From: CAZSDU01 sp964429135
GTDB lineage: Bacteria; Bacteroidota; Bacteroidia; Bacteroidales; FEN-979
NCBI GenBank assembly: GCA_964429135.1
Contig: CAYSAU010000003.1
Coordinates: forward strand, 161,605 to 225,604
Reading direction: 5' to 3'
DNA length: 64,000 nt
Part shown: in pieces, positions 35,744-45,142 of the stretch
Layout of the letters: the number at the start of each line of letters is the position of its first letter
How positions within the stretch are numbered: the stretch's first letter is position 1
Translations under genes and position numbers: made by a program
Notes under the pieces: generated by a model
Seen by the model: only the letters and a program-made list of their open reading frames with translations
What the model was told of the DNA's origin: nothing
The model's database searches: none

Positions 35744-36655
35744 ATGGCAATACCCACTTCCAGAACCAAAGAACCCGGCCTAATCACCGTGAACCATAAA
35801 ATCTGCACGGGCTGTGGAAAATGCGTGGCCGTCTGCAGCGATTTAAGTCTTGAATTATATGAAGGGAAATGTCGTCCCAGCGGTAAAGGTATATTCGGTT
35901 GCATCGGTTGCGGCCAATGTATGGCTGTATGTCCTGAAGACGCGATTTCAGTATGCGGTCGTTTCCTGTCACCCGATGACCTCTTTCCGCTTTCTCCCCT
36001 CTCAGAATCCACCGCCTATGATGCACTGATGAAGTTGTATCACCGCAGGAGAAGCATCCGTAAGTTTAAAGACATTCCCGTGGAATATCCCCTGATAGAA
36101 AAAATAATTAAAGCCGCTCAGTCAGCCCCTATGGGGCTTCCTCCTTCCGACGTGAACGTAATGATTCTTGATTCCAAAGAGAAGGTGAGGGGTTTTGCCG
36201 AAGATTTTTGCCGATACCTTGAGAAGATCAAATGGCTTTCTTCTTCCTGGTTTCTAACCCTGATGAAACCGGTCTGGGGAAAAGAGACCGACGAGCTTTT
36301 CAGGAATTTCATGAAGCCACTCATCAATAAATACATCTCCTCTATGAAGGCCGGCGAAAATGTGGTAAACTATGATGCACCTGTAGCCATGTATTTCTAT
36401 GGCTCCCCTTACTGCGATCCCGCCGATCCCATTATTGCCGCCACTTATGCCATGATCGCCGCTGAATCCCTTGGGTTGGGAACCTGTATGTTGGGGGCCG
36501 TTCATCCATTTATTCAGAATGGGAAAGCGGCAAAAAAATTCAGGGAAAGACATGGAATCCGTTGTAAAAGCCGCGAGGGATTATTCCTGATCATGGGCTA
36601 TCCAAAAGCAGAATACCTGAAAGGGATTAGAAGAAGTTTCGCTTCAGTTAACTGA
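35744..36655 (+). CDS. Ferredoxin-nitroreductase fusion protein
   Basis: A 303-residue cytoplasmic protein joining an N-terminal 2[4Fe-4S] ferredoxin domain (Cys 21, 24, 27, 31 and Cys 53, 56, 59, 63) to an FMN-dependent nitroreductase-fold domain (about 95-290, starting RRRSIRKFKDIP, with SAPMGLPPSDVNV for the FMN contact). Such fusions reduce nitro compounds, quinones or similar acceptors with low-potential electrons and are common in anaerobes. The physiological substrate is unknown. It converges with thiL, leaving only 4 bases between stop codons. Confidence 0.9.
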   Translation: MAIPTSRTKEPGLITVNHKICTGCGKCVAVCSDLSLELYEGKCRPSGKGIFGCIGCGQCMAVCPEDAISVCGRFLSPDDLFPLSPLSESTAYDALMKLYHRRRSIRKFKDIPVEYPLIEKIIKAAQSAPMGLPPSDVNVMILDSKEKVRGFAEDFCRYLEKIKWLSSSWFLTLMKPVWGKETDELFRNFMKPLINKYISSMKAGENVVNYDAPVAMYFYGSPYCDPADPIIAATYAMIAAESLGLGTCMLGAVHPFIQNGKAAKKFRERHGIRCKSREGLFLIMGYPKAEYLKGIRRSFASVN

Positions 36656-36659
36656 AAAA

Positions 36660-37730
36660 TCAGGATTTACGCATCCCATCCCATCCCTGGGCAACGATGG
36701 GAAGCTGTTTCCCGTCAGTGGTAATCATGGTGATTCCCTCTGAAGGATCTGTCATATGCCCGATGATGGATATGCCTTCCAATTCTTTAATCTGCTCATA
36801 AGCAGTCTGTGGAATGCTAAAAAGCAACTCATAATCTTCCCCACCGCTGAGTGCCGTTATACTGGGAATAATTTTGAATTCCATGGCCAGTTCACGGGTT
36901 TGTTCCTCTATCGGGATCTTTTCCTCAAACAGCCTGCAACCCACCTGGGATTGTTTACAGATATGCAGGATTTCTGAAGCCAGTCCATCGGAAATATCGA
37001 TCATGGCCGTTGGCTTGATTCCTGCAGCCAGGAAAAGATTCCGGATATCGGTCCGGGCTTCTGGTCTGAGTTGCCGGCCTATCTGATAATCATAGCCTGA
37101 AAGTTCTGGTTGCATATTCGGGTTTACTTCAAAGACTTTTTTCTCCCTTTCCAAGATAAGTAATCCCATGTATGCAGCGCCAAGATCACCCGTGACACAA
37201 AGTAAATCGCCCGGTTTTGCACCAGAACGATAAACCACTTCTTCTTTGGCAGCTGTCCCCAGGATGGAAACAGAGATCATCAGTCCTTTGGTGCTTGAAC
37301 TGGTATCTCCACCCACCAGGTCAAGCTTGTATTTTTCACAAGCCAGCAGGAATCCTGCATATAATTCATCCAGTGCTTCGACCGAAAAACGGCTGGAAAC
37401 AGCGACAGACAGCGTCATTTGTCCGGGGATTCCATTCATGGCTGCGATGTCCGAAATATTGACGACTGCAGCTTTATATCCCAGGTGTTTGAAAGGCATG
37501 TAGGTCAGATCGAAATGAATGCCTTCAATTAAAAGATCCGTGGAAAGCAATAGAGCCTTATCTCCGGCATCTATCACGGCAGCGTCATCTCCGGTTCCCT
37601 TCATGGTGGACGCTTGATAGATTTTTATGTTCTTAGTTAACCTGTCGATCAGTCCAAACTCACCAAGGCTTTCCAGTGAAGTGAGTCTGCCAATATTATC
37701 AACGGGGTTTTTCTTTTTTTTATCAAACAT
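36660..37730 (-). CDS. thiL: Thiamine-monophosphate kinase
   Basis: Phosphorylates thiamine monophosphate to the active cofactor thiamine diphosphate, which Dxs at 47 kb needs. The protein has the PurM/AIR-synthase-like fold: GEFGLIDRL (about 22-30), the Mg-binding GTGDDAAV near 45-52, STDLLIEGIHFDL near 63-75, NISDIAAMNG, and VGGDTSSS; the later DISDGLASE is the second metal site. I set the start at MFDKKKK (37730), 21 codons inside the longest reading, because the segment before it lies between the -7 element and the fold. The result is 356 residues, slightly longer than the usual 325-350. Confidence 0.93.
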   Translation of the reverse strand: MFDKKKKNPVDNIGRLTSLESLGEFGLIDRLTKNIKIYQASTMKGTGDDAAVIDAGDKALLLSTDLLIEGIHFDLTYMPFKHLGYKAAVVNISDIAAMNGIPGQMTLSVAVSSRFSVEALDELYAGFLLACEKYKLDLVGGDTSSSTKGLMISVSILGTAAKEEVVYRSGAKPGDLLCVTGDLGAAYMGLLILEREKKVFEVNPNMQPELSGYDYQIGRQLRPEARTDIRNLFLAAGIKPTAMIDISDGLASEILHICKQSQVGCRLFEEKIPIEEQTRELAMEFKIIPSITALSGGEDYELLFSIPQTAYEQIKELEGISIIGHMTDPSEGITMITTDGKQLPIVAQGWDGMRKS

Positions 37731-37759
37731 GCTTATGCTACAGATTACAGAATTTAATG

Positions 37760-37767
37760 CAAAGGTA
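37760..37767 (-). promoter_or_regulatory. -7 promoter element (TACCTTTG) for thiL
   Basis: On the minus strand TACCTTTG lies 29 bases upstream of the ATG at 37730 and supports that start, because a start at 37793 would lie upstream of transcription. Confidence 0.6.
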
Positions 37768-37845
37768 ATAAGTTCCTGTTTGTCACTGGGCAAGCATTTT
37801 TTCCGATACTTACCATAAACAGGTATTTGAATACCTGAATTATTG

Positions 37846-37853
37846 TATCTTTG
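37846..37853 (+). promoter_or_regulatory. -7 promoter element (TATCTTTG) for the suf cluster
   Basis: TATCTTTG lies 70 bases upstream of sufB, leaving a longer leader than for other genes in this window. No IscR- or Fur-like dyad was recognised in the 194-base divergent gap with thiL. Confidence 0.55.
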
Positions 37854-37923
37854 CTTGAAAATTTGTTATTGGCCATTGCTGTAGCATGAAAAATGAGTAG
37901 ATTTGTTCTAAATTATCTTATTC

Positions 37924-39372
37924 ATGGAATCCGAAACCAATAAAATTCTGGATGAAGTTACCGGAAGTGATTACAAATATGGTTTTGTCACAGATATTGA
38001 AACGGAATTTGCACCCAGGGGATTGAGCGAAGATACGATTCGATACATTTCGCAAAAAAAGAATGAACCTGAATTCATGCTGGACTTCCGACTGAAAGCT
38101 TTTCGTCACTGGCTTACCATGACCTTACCCGAATGGGCTCATCTCTCCATAGGTCCCTTTGATTTCCAGGACATAATTTACTATGCAGCCCCTAAAAAGA
38201 AGAAGGAACTTGAAAGCCTGGATCAGGTTGATCCTGAATTACTCGCCACATTCACCAAACTGGGTATTTCGCTGGAAGAACAGAAAAAACTATCCGGGGT
38301 GGCGGTGGATGCGGTCATCGACAGTGTTTCGGTAAAAACTACTTTTTCCGAAACACTTTCCAAACACGGGATCATATTTTGTTCCTTCAGCGAAGCGGTA
38401 CAGAAACACCCGGAACTGGTAAGGCAATATATGGGATCTGTGGTTCCATACTCCGATAATTTCTTCGCCGCATTGAATTCTGCTGTATTCAGTGATGGTT
38501 CATTCTGCTACATCCCAAAAGGGGTACGCTGCCCGATTGAATTATCCACCTATTTCCGGATCAATGCAGCCAATACCGGACAGTTTGAAAGAACCCTGAT
38601 TGTTGCTGATGAAGGGGCATACGTAAGTTATATGGAAGGTTGCACTGCTCCCCAGAGGGATGAGCATCAGCTCCATGCAGCCATCGTAGAGATCGTGGCC
38701 ATGAAGGATGCCGAGGTCAAATATTCAACTGTTCAGAACTGGTATCCTGGAGATAAAAATGGACTGGGAGGAATTTTCAACTTCGTGACCAAGCGGGGCA
38801 TCTGTAAAGGAAGTAATTCAAAGATCTGTTGGACACAGGTAGAAACGGGTTCAGCCATAACCTGGAAATACCCGAGTTGCATACTGCTTGGCGATAATTC
38901 CGTAGGTGAATTTTATTCCGTTGCCGTCACCAATAATCATCAGCAGGCGGATACCGGAACCAAAATGATACATCTGGGGAAAAACACCAGAAGTACAATT
39001 GTATCCAAAGGAATCTCTGCAGGAAAAAGCAATAATTCTTATCGCGGTCTGGTACGCGTATTGAAAAACGCCGTCAATTCAAGAAATTACAGCCAATGCG
39101 ATTCTTTGCTCCTGGGTTCAAACTGCGGAGCCCATACTTTTCCTTACATTGAAGTCGGTAATAAATCATCCATCGTTGAACATGAGGCCACCACATCAAA
39201 GATCAGTGAAGATCAGTTGTTTTATTGCCAGCAAAGAGGCATCGGGATGGAAAGCGCCATTGGCCTGATCGTCAATGGATATGCCAGAGAAGTGTTAAAA
39301 CAGTTACCTATGGAGTTTGCGGTGGAAGCACAAAAACTACTCTCGATCAGTCTTGAAGGGAGTGTGGGATGA
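37924..39372 (+). CDS. sufB: Fe-S cluster assembly scaffold SufB
   Basis: The 482-residue scaffold of the SUF system on which clusters are built as the SufBC2D complex. The C-terminal beta-helix core contains VVPYSDNFFAALNSAVFSDG and EGCTAPQRDEHQLHAA; CDSLLLGSNCGAHTFPYIE, with the conserved Cys that accepts persulfide, and HEATTSKISEDQLFY near the end are classic SufB. Length is normal. It is followed by sufC after a 102-base AT-rich spacer. The whole suf set in this window is on the plus strand and could be one long transcript with internal promoters. Confidence 0.97.
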   Translation: MESETNKILDEVTGSDYKYGFVTDIETEFAPRGLSEDTIRYISQKKNEPEFMLDFRLKAFRHWLTMTLPEWAHLSIGPFDFQDIIYYAAPKKKKELESLDQVDPELLATFTKLGISLEEQKKLSGVAVDAVIDSVSVKTTFSETLSKHGIIFCSFSEAVQKHPELVRQYMGSVVPYSDNFFAALNSAVFSDGSFCYIPKGVRCPIELSTYFRINAANTGQFERTLIVADEGAYVSYMEGCTAPQRDEHQLHAAIVEIVAMKDAEVKYSTVQNWYPGDKNGLGGIFNFVTKRGICKGSNSKICWTQVETGSAITWKYPSCILLGDNSVGEFYSVAVTNNHQQADTGTKMIHLGKNTRSTIVSKGISAGKSNNSYRGLVRVLKNAVNSRNYSQCDSLLLGSNCGAHTFPYIEVGNKSSIVEHEATTSKISEDQLFYCQQRGIGMESAIGLIVNGYAREVLKQLPMEFAVEAQKLLSISLEGSVG

Positions 39373-39474
39373 TGAGCGATAGTCTATAAAGAAAAGTGAA
39401 TAGTGAAAAATTGACAATGAATAAAATAATAATTCCTGCATTCGTGCATTGATGTATTAATTAATAAATACAAG
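39373..39474 (+). other. AT-rich degenerate spacer between sufB and sufC
   Basis: The spacer contains repeated gtgaa-type words (agtgaatagtgaaaaattg) and two close copies of a tgcatt word (tgcattcgtgcattgatg). Similar agtgaaaaatgaaaagtg words occur before sufE at about 46386. It has no protein-coding character, and I see no terminator or promoter in it. Confidence 0.5.
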
Positions 39475-40230
39475 ATGTTATTATCAATTAAAAACCTGCA
39501 TACCTCCGTTCATGGAAAAGAAATCCTGAAGGGGGTATCTCTGGAAGTAAACAAAGGAGAGGTCCATGCCATCATGGGGCCGAATGGAACCGGGAAGAGC
39601 ACCCTGGCCTCAGTGATTGCCGGCCGGGAAGTATTTGATGTCACTTCTGGCGAAATCCTCTATCTGGGCAAAAATCTTCAAAAATTGTCGGTGGAAGAAC
39701 GAGCCCGTGAAGGGATTTTCCTGGGGTTTCAGTATCCCGTGGAAATCCCAGGGGTTAGCATGACCAATTTCATGCGAACAGCGGTGAATGAAATCAGAAA
39801 ATACAAAGGGCTGGACCCGCTTAGTGCAGGAGAATTCCTCAGGGTGATGGAAGAGAAAAAGAAACTGGTGGAAATCACCTCCAACCTTACCAGCCGCTCG
39901 GTGAATGAAGGATTTTCGGGCGGGGAGAAGAAAAAGAATGAAATTTTCCAAATGGCCATGCTGGAACCTACCCTAGCCATTCTTGATGAAACCGATTCCG
40001 GGCTTGATATTGATGCTTTAAGGATCGTTGCCAATGGGGTGAATAAATTGCGCAGGCCAGACAATGCTTTCGTGGTCATCACCCATTACCAAAGGCTGCT
40101 CGATTATATTGTACCTGACTTTGTTCATGTGCTTTTTGAAGGCAGGATCGTGAAATCGGGAGGAAAGGAACTTGCCCTGGAATTAGAGGAAAAAGGTTAC
40201 GACTGGATAAAAAAGGAACAGGAGGCGTAA
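39475..40230 (+). CDS. sufC: Fe-S cluster assembly ATPase SufC
   Basis: A 251-residue ABC-type ATPase that drives conformational change of the SufBCD scaffold. Walker A is GPNGTGKSTL (about 35-44), the signature motif is FSGGEKKKNEIFQM near 144-157, and Walker B LAILDETDSGLD near 164-175 has the family-specific form. Its stop shares one base with the sufD start, and an AGGAGG sequence at 40220-40225 serves as a ribosome-binding site for sufD. Confidence 0.97.
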   Translation: MLLSIKNLHTSVHGKEILKGVSLEVNKGEVHAIMGPNGTGKSTLASVIAGREVFDVTSGEILYLGKNLQKLSVEERAREGIFLGFQYPVEIPGVSMTNFMRTAVNEIRKYKGLDPLSAGEFLRVMEEKKKLVEITSNLTSRSVNEGFSGGEKKKNEIFQMAMLEPTLAILDETDSGLDIDALRIVANGVNKLRRPDNAFVVITHYQRLLDYIVPDFVHVLFEGRIVKSGGKELALELEEKGYDWIKKEQEA

Positions 40231-41639
40231 TGCAGACCGATTTGAAAGATAGCATTACCAAAGAACGCATGGTGAGCTTATTCGAAACCCATCGGGGGCT
40301 GCTCTCCAAGCATGAAAGTAAAAGAATGTCCGGAATTCGGGAAAATGCCCTGAATACTTTTAAAAAAACGGGTTTCCCGCATTCCAAAATGGAATCCTGG
40401 AGGCATACCGACTTGGGCGAGAGTATGGGTATGAGCTATAAATATTATTTTCAGCCCTCGGGGGATAGGGATGCACAGAAAGTCTTCCGCTGTAATATTC
40501 CCCATCTTGATACGGCGATCTTGGGTCAGTTGAACGGATGGTATGTTTCCAGAGATGTACCCCTGATTGAGCTTGGCAATGGAATGATCATGGGAAGTCT
40601 GATGGAGGCGAAAAAGAAATACCCCGACCTGGTCGAGAAGCATTACAATTCCCTTTCGGGAAATCATCAGGATGGATTTACTTCCCTGAATACAGCTTTT
40701 GCCATGGACGGCGTTTTTATTTACGTGCCAGAAAATGTGAAAAGCACGAAACCAGTTCAATTGATCAATGTCATCCATCATGATGAAAACATTTTCCTCC
40801 AGTCGAGAAACCTGATCATCATCGGAAAAAACGCGAAACTTACTCTGGTTCATTGTGATGATTCCTATAACCAGCAAGCAAGTTTTTCCAATATCGTGAC
40901 AGAAATATTCCTTGGTGAAAATGCATTCCTTCATCATTATAAACTGCAAAACCTGAACAACAATACTACCCTGATCAATTCCGTCAATTTTGAGCTGAGT
41001 CAGTCTGCCGGGCTTGAATCTCACTATATTTCCCTAAACGGTGGGCTGCTGAGAAACAATATTCATGTCTTGTTCAATGGGAAAGAAGGAAATGCTGATA
41101 TTTACGGTTTATACCTTATGGATCGCAAGCAGCATATCGACAACCAGGTTTATATTGATCATGCTTCCCCTGACTGTACGAGCCGTGAAACGTTTAAAGG
41201 CATTCTTGATGAGCATGCCCACGGGGTATTCAACGGTCATGTCATGGTAAGAAGAAATGCAAGTAAAACAGATGCACATCAAAGTAATAAAAATATTTTG
41301 CTGACGGATACGGCAAAAGTAAACTCCAAACCATTTCTGGAAATCTATAATGATGATGTGAAATGTTCCCATGGATCGACAACTGGTCAACTTGATAAGG
41401 ATTCGATGTTCTATTTACGACAGCGTGGTATCGGGGAAGAAAGTGCCAGGATTTTGCTCATGTTTGCCTTTGCCGACGAGATTATCAGGAAAATAGAAAT
41501 TCCCCAGCTTCGTCAGCGCATCGAAGACATGGTAAAAAAACGATTACAGGGAGAACTCCAGATATGTGAGCAATGTGTTTTGCATTGCAGTGCTCCGGAA
41601 CATCCCATCGAGTTTCAGATTGACCTCAATAAAATATAA
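40230..41639 (+). CDS. sufD: Fe-S cluster assembly protein SufD
   Basis: A 469-residue paralogue of SufB and its partner in the scaffold. The core is again a right-handed beta-helix. Typical segments are FSNIVTEIFLGENAFLHHYK (about 216-235), the DHASPDCTSRETFKGIL motif (about 310-326), and the C-terminal GSTTGQLDKDSMFYLRQRG (about 388-406). One base overlap with sufC implies coupled translation. The suf order is broken after this gene: a TPR protein, a glycosyltransferase and an acyltransferase come before sufS. Confidence 0.96.
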   Translation: MQTDLKDSITKERMVSLFETHRGLLSKHESKRMSGIRENALNTFKKTGFPHSKMESWRHTDLGESMGMSYKYYFQPSGDRDAQKVFRCNIPHLDTAILGQLNGWYVSRDVPLIELGNGMIMGSLMEAKKKYPDLVEKHYNSLSGNHQDGFTSLNTAFAMDGVFIYVPENVKSTKPVQLINVIHHDENIFLQSRNLIIIGKNAKLTLVHCDDSYNQQASFSNIVTEIFLGENAFLHHYKLQNLNNNTTLINSVNFELSQSAGLESHYISLNGGLLRNNIHVLFNGKEGNADIYGLYLMDRKQHIDNQVYIDHASPDCTSRETFKGILDEHAHGVFNGHVMVRRNASKTDAHQSNKNILLTDTAKVNSKPFLEIYNDDVKCSHGSTTGQLDKDSMFYLRQRGIGEESARILLMFAFADEIIRKIEIPQLRQRIEDMVKKRLQGELQICEQCVLHCSAPEHPIEFQIDLNKI

Positions 41640-41676
41640 GTCTTTTTCTCACGTTAGGTTCTTTTTCTAATTGTTT

Positions 41677-41684
41677 TACTTTTG
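41677..41684 (+). promoter_or_regulatory. -7 promoter element (TACTTTTG) for the TPR-GT4-PlsC cassette
   Basis: TACTTTTG lies 22 bases before ATG 41707, 37 bases after sufD. It gives the cassette inside the suf cluster its own promoter. Confidence 0.55.
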
Positions 41685-41706
41685 CCGGAAAATTACCTGA
41701 CTTTTC

Positions 41707-43173
41707 ATGCCTAAATCTTTTCTTCCTTTTCTTTTTTTTCTATGTCTTAGCCTGAGAACCCTGGCCATCTATGATGTCAATGAGAACTGCAAAAAAGCAT
41801 GGATGCTTCTCATGAACCTTAAAATTGACCAGGCAAAAAGCTTAGTCGCGGACGAAATTAAACGTACTCCGGAAAATTATTATGCATATTACCTTGACCA
41901 AACCTGTGATGTTTTTAAACTAATCATCAATTCGAACGATAAGGATTATAAAGTATTCCTTGAAAATTACGAGAAAAAAAGAAAAATTATGGACGGGAAG
42001 GACGAAACCTCCCCCTATTACCTTTCCTGTTCTTCAGAAATGGCATTGCAGGTAGCCGTTTTCAATGTCATGCACGGGTCCCAATTTGCAGGGATAAAGA
42101 AAGGGTATACAGCCTATAAAGATTTGTACAGCAATCTAAAAAAATTCCCCCAATTTAGACCGAACCGTAAGCTTGACGGGTTCTTCAATGTGGCCATTGC
42201 AAATCTGCCTCCCTTTGTGAAATGGGCAGTTTCAGCCTTCGGCGTGAAAGTTGACATCAACTATGGGTTTCAATTGCTGTTTGAAAATTATCAGATGCAA
42301 AAAAACATTCCAGGGATCAATGCTGAATCGGCGCTGTACATCATTCTTGCAGCTAAAATCAATAAAACTCCAGAAATGTTGTACGATTTTACGAAAACTC
42401 TTGATACCAGCATTGCCAGGACTTTTGTTCATCAGTATTTCAAAGCCAATGTGGCATATTGGTGTGGAAAGAATGAGGAAGCCATAAGAACTTTGCAACA
42501 ATCCGGGCATAACAATAGCGAAATTGCAGATATCATCTATAGCTACATGATGGGTAAAATGTTACTGAGAAAAGGAGACCCAAATGCGGAATTTTATTTA
42601 AAGAAATACCTGAGCCATCTTGAAAAAAAGGAATACCTGAAGGAAATAAATTATAGCTTGGCACTTTTCTATCTACTTGACGGTGACCGGGAAAATTACA
42701 ATAAATATTGTGAAATTGTACGAATTAAAGGAATGGATTTGAACGAGCGGGATCGTGAAGCTTTATATGACGCCAACCTTGATTATCCTCCTGAAATAAA
42801 CCTCGTGAAAGCCAGGTTATCCCTTGATGGTGGATACCTGGCTGCTTTTTTGCAAGCCATGAATGCCTTTGAATCCTCCCATGCAAAGATTTCGGCTTAT
42901 GAACTCGAATGGCATTTTTTAAAAGGACGGCATGCCGCCTTAACAGGGAATAATAACCTGGCGGTGGCAGAATTCAGAAAAGTGATTGAACTGGGAGAAA
43001 ATCAACATTATTATTTTGCCTGTGAGGCAGCTTTAAGGCTTGGAGAAATATACCAGAAGCTCGGGATGAAATCCAAAGCCGGTGAATATTACAAAAAATC
43101 ACACAAACTCTATAAAAAGGATTACTATGAATATCTTGAAGACAAAGCAACTAAAGCCATGAGTAGCCTTTAA
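41707..43173 (+). CDS. TPR-like repeat protein, secreted
   Basis: A 488-residue protein of unknown function. It starts with a signal peptide (about 1-20) and is almost wholly helical. The C-terminal third (about 385-475) has clear TPR units, such as NNLAVAEFRKVIELGENQHYYFACEAALRLGEIYQKLGMKSKAGEYYKK; the rest has weaker TPR-like helical pairs. No catalytic motif is seen. It likely sits in the periplasm and acts as a protein-binding scaffold. It opens a cassette that continues with a GT4 gene after 50 bases; a shared role in envelope glycolipid assembly is inference. Confidence 0.75.
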   Translation: MPKSFLPFLFFLCLSLRTLAIYDVNENCKKAWMLLMNLKIDQAKSLVADEIKRTPENYYAYYLDQTCDVFKLIINSNDKDYKVFLENYEKKRKIMDGKDETSPYYLSCSSEMALQVAVFNVMHGSQFAGIKKGYTAYKDLYSNLKKFPQFRPNRKLDGFFNVAIANLPPFVKWAVSAFGVKVDINYGFQLLFENYQMQKNIPGINAESALYIILAAKINKTPEMLYDFTKTLDTSIARTFVHQYFKANVAYWCGKNEEAIRTLQQSGHNNSEIADIIYSYMMGKMLLRKGDPNAEFYLKKYLSHLEKKEYLKEINYSLALFYLLDGDRENYNKYCEIVRIKGMDLNERDREALYDANLDYPPEINLVKARLSLDGGYLAAFLQAMNAFESSHAKISAYELEWHFLKGRHAALTGNNNLAVAEFRKVIELGENQHYYFACEAALRLGEIYQKLGMKSKAGEYYKKSHKLYKKDYYEYLEDKATKAMSSL

Positions 43174-43223
43174 AATTCGAAGCTTGAAAATAATCAAATC
43201 CCTAAATACTAAAACAGAAAAAA

Positions 43224-44354
43224 ATGCACATTGTCTTTGCAATTGATTCGTATAATGATGCCAACGGAGGTACTATTGCCACAAAAAGACTCGTTGAAGA
43301 GCTCAGGAAACGGGATCATAAAGTCACCATCATCAGTGCCATTCATGAGGATCCTTCGGATGCTGATTTCCACAAGATTCCGGGTTTTGTCCTTCCCGGA
43401 GCAGAAGCCTCACAAGAAAATATGAAATTTCTTTTTGGCAGGAATGATAGAAAAGTTTTTAAGCATGCCATAAAAGATGCTGATATCGTTCAGGTCCAAT
43501 TTCCATTTCTAATGGCTATTGGAATTGTAAAAACTGCTAAAAAATTAAAAAAGCCTATTGTGGGAGCCTTCCATGTTCAGCCACAGAATATCATGGCTGC
43601 CATGGGAAAAACAAGTAAGATGCTGGAACGGTTTTTTTGGTATTCATTTAAGTACTTTCTATTTAATCGTGTTGACGTCATTACCTGTCCTTCGAATTTT
43701 GCCGCTGACCTATTAAGATCAGAGGGAATTAAAGCAAAAATGTTTCCGATTTCAAACGGCATACCTCCTGAATATTACAAGGACCATTGTATAAGGCCGG
43801 AATGGTTTGGCGATAAACTCGTATTGTTGAATATTGGCCGGCATGCTTCAGAAAAAAGACAATCCTTACTGATCGAAGGCGTTAAGCGTTCAAAGTATGC
43901 TGATAAAATCCTGCTTATTCTTGCCGGCAGGGGTGAGATGTCGGACTCCCTGAAAGAAAAAGCCAAAGATTTACCAGTCAAACCACGCATAGAATACATC
44001 AGTGCAGATGATAAATTCTTATTCCTGAATACCGCCGACTTATTCGTTCATTCATCTGTAATAGAGCTTGAAAGCCTGTCATGCCTAGAAGCCATCGGAT
44101 GTGGGTTGCCTTGTATGGTAAGTGATTCGAAATATTCCGCCGCCCCTCAGTTTGCCCTTGATGAACGGTTCTTATTCACTGCCGATGATCCTGAAAATTT
44201 AGCCGGGAAAATAGATTATTGGTATGAGAACAGAGATGAGCTACGAAGCAAGGAATTAAAAGAAAAGGTATTGAAAGAAGCAGAGCAGTATCGTTTTCAG
44301 AAGGCTGTGGATGATTATGAATCATTTATTCATGAGGTAACTGGACGAAAATGA
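43224..44354 (+). CDS. GT4-family glycosyltransferase next to PlsC-like acyltransferase
   Basis: A 376-residue GT-B glycosyltransferase. The N-terminal domain begins MHIVFAIDSYNDANGG, and the C-terminal donor domain has LNIGRHASEKRQSLLIEG and the EX7E-type region ELESLSCLEAIGCGLP. It is a paralogue of the GT4 at 33.1-34.3 kb. No signal peptide or strong membrane span, so it probably works at the inner face of the membrane. The stop overlaps the next start by 4 bases (ATGA), so it is translationally coupled to the acyltransferase gene. Together they may form a glycolipid; the sugar and acceptor are unknown. Confidence 0.9.
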   Translation: MHIVFAIDSYNDANGGTIATKRLVEELRKRDHKVTIISAIHEDPSDADFHKIPGFVLPGAEASQENMKFLFGRNDRKVFKHAIKDADIVQVQFPFLMAIGIVKTAKKLKKPIVGAFHVQPQNIMAAMGKTSKMLERFFWYSFKYFLFNRVDVITCPSNFAADLLRSEGIKAKMFPISNGIPPEYYKDHCIRPEWFGDKLVLLNIGRHASEKRQSLLIEGVKRSKYADKILLILAGRGEMSDSLKEKAKDLPVKPRIEYISADDKFLFLNTADLFVHSSVIELESLSCLEAIGCGLPCMVSDSKYSAAPQFALDERFLFTADDPENLAGKIDYWYENRDELRSKELKEKVLKEAEQYRFQKAVDDYESFIHEVTGRK

Positions 44355-45115
44355 AGAAAACACAGGTTCGCCAGCAGCAAATTCCCATGCAATCGGTTTA
44401 TCCCATCAAAGTTAATGCGGATTATTCATTTATTAGAACAGATTTCTTGTTTCTTTTTTTCTCACATATAGCTTATTCGATGTTTTATCTGGTCTTAGGC
44501 ATCGGTTTTTTCCGGATTCTTGGCAATCACCATGTTTATGGCAAGGAAAACCTGCGTTTACTGAAAAGAAAAGGCTTTATCAGCGTGGCCAATCATTGTC
44601 ATATCTTTGATACCGTACTCACTGGCGTGGCATTCCTTCCCCGCAGGCCATGGTTTGCATCAGTTCAGCGAAATTTCGAAGCTCCCTATTACCGGAAAAT
44701 GTTCCGAATCCTTAGAGGTTTTCCAATTCCTGACGGGGTTTTCGGGCTTCGCAAAATAATGAAACCGGTAATAACTGCAATAGAACAGGGAAAAATCATA
44801 CATATGTTTCCGGAGGAAGAACTCTGGCACCTATGCCAGGATATCGATTATTTTCAGAAAGGAGCATTTTTCCTGGCACATTATGCTCATTGCCCGGTAG
44901 TTCCCATGGTTCACCTTTTTAAAGCAAGAACTTTTTTTGGAAAAACTTTGTCTAAAGAAATTCTCTCAATAAAAACGATTATCGGGGAGCCCATCTATCC
45001 CCGGAAACCCGTGGAAGCTGGAAAAGGAGCAGATCATGAATCAATACAGGAAATGAGTGATCAAATTCAGAATTGGATGAAATCAACCTTGGATAATTAT
45101 CATCAGCGGAATTGA
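44351..45115 (+). CDS. PlsC-like 1-acylglycerol-3-phosphate-type acyltransferase
   Basis: A 254-residue membrane-associated acyltransferase. The catalytic HX4D box is NHCHIFDTV (His 82 to Asp 87), and the third motif has the form MFPEEELWH near 155-163 in place of the common FPEGTRS, so the acceptor-binding region differs from housekeeping PlsC. A hydrophobic segment (about 33-58) precedes the catalytic domain. Coupled by a 4-base overlap to the GT4 gene. It may acylate a glycolipid instead of lysophosphatidate; that is inference from motif variation and context. Confidence 0.85.
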   Translation: MKKTQVRQQQIPMQSVYPIKVNADYSFIRTDFLFLFFSHIAYSMFYLVLGIGFFRILGNHHVYGKENLRLLKRKGFISVANHCHIFDTVLTGVAFLPRRPWFASVQRNFEAPYYRKMFRILRGFPIPDGVFGLRKIMKPVITAIEQGKIIHMFPEEELWHLCQDIDYFQKGAFFLAHYAHCPVVPMVHLFKARTFFGKTLSKEILSIKTIIGEPIYPRKPVEAGKGADHESIQEMSDQIQNWMKSTLDNYHQRN

Positions 45116-45116
45116 G

Positions 45117-45124
45117 TATCTTTG
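45117..45124 (+). promoter_or_regulatory. -7 promoter element (TATCTTTG) for sufS-sufE-sufT
   Basis: TATCTTTG begins 2 bases after the acyltransferase stop and ends 18 bases before the sufS ATG at 45143. It shows that sufSE can be transcribed apart from the preceding cassette. Confidence 0.6.
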
Positions 45125-45142
45125 CTTTACAGTTGATTCTTA

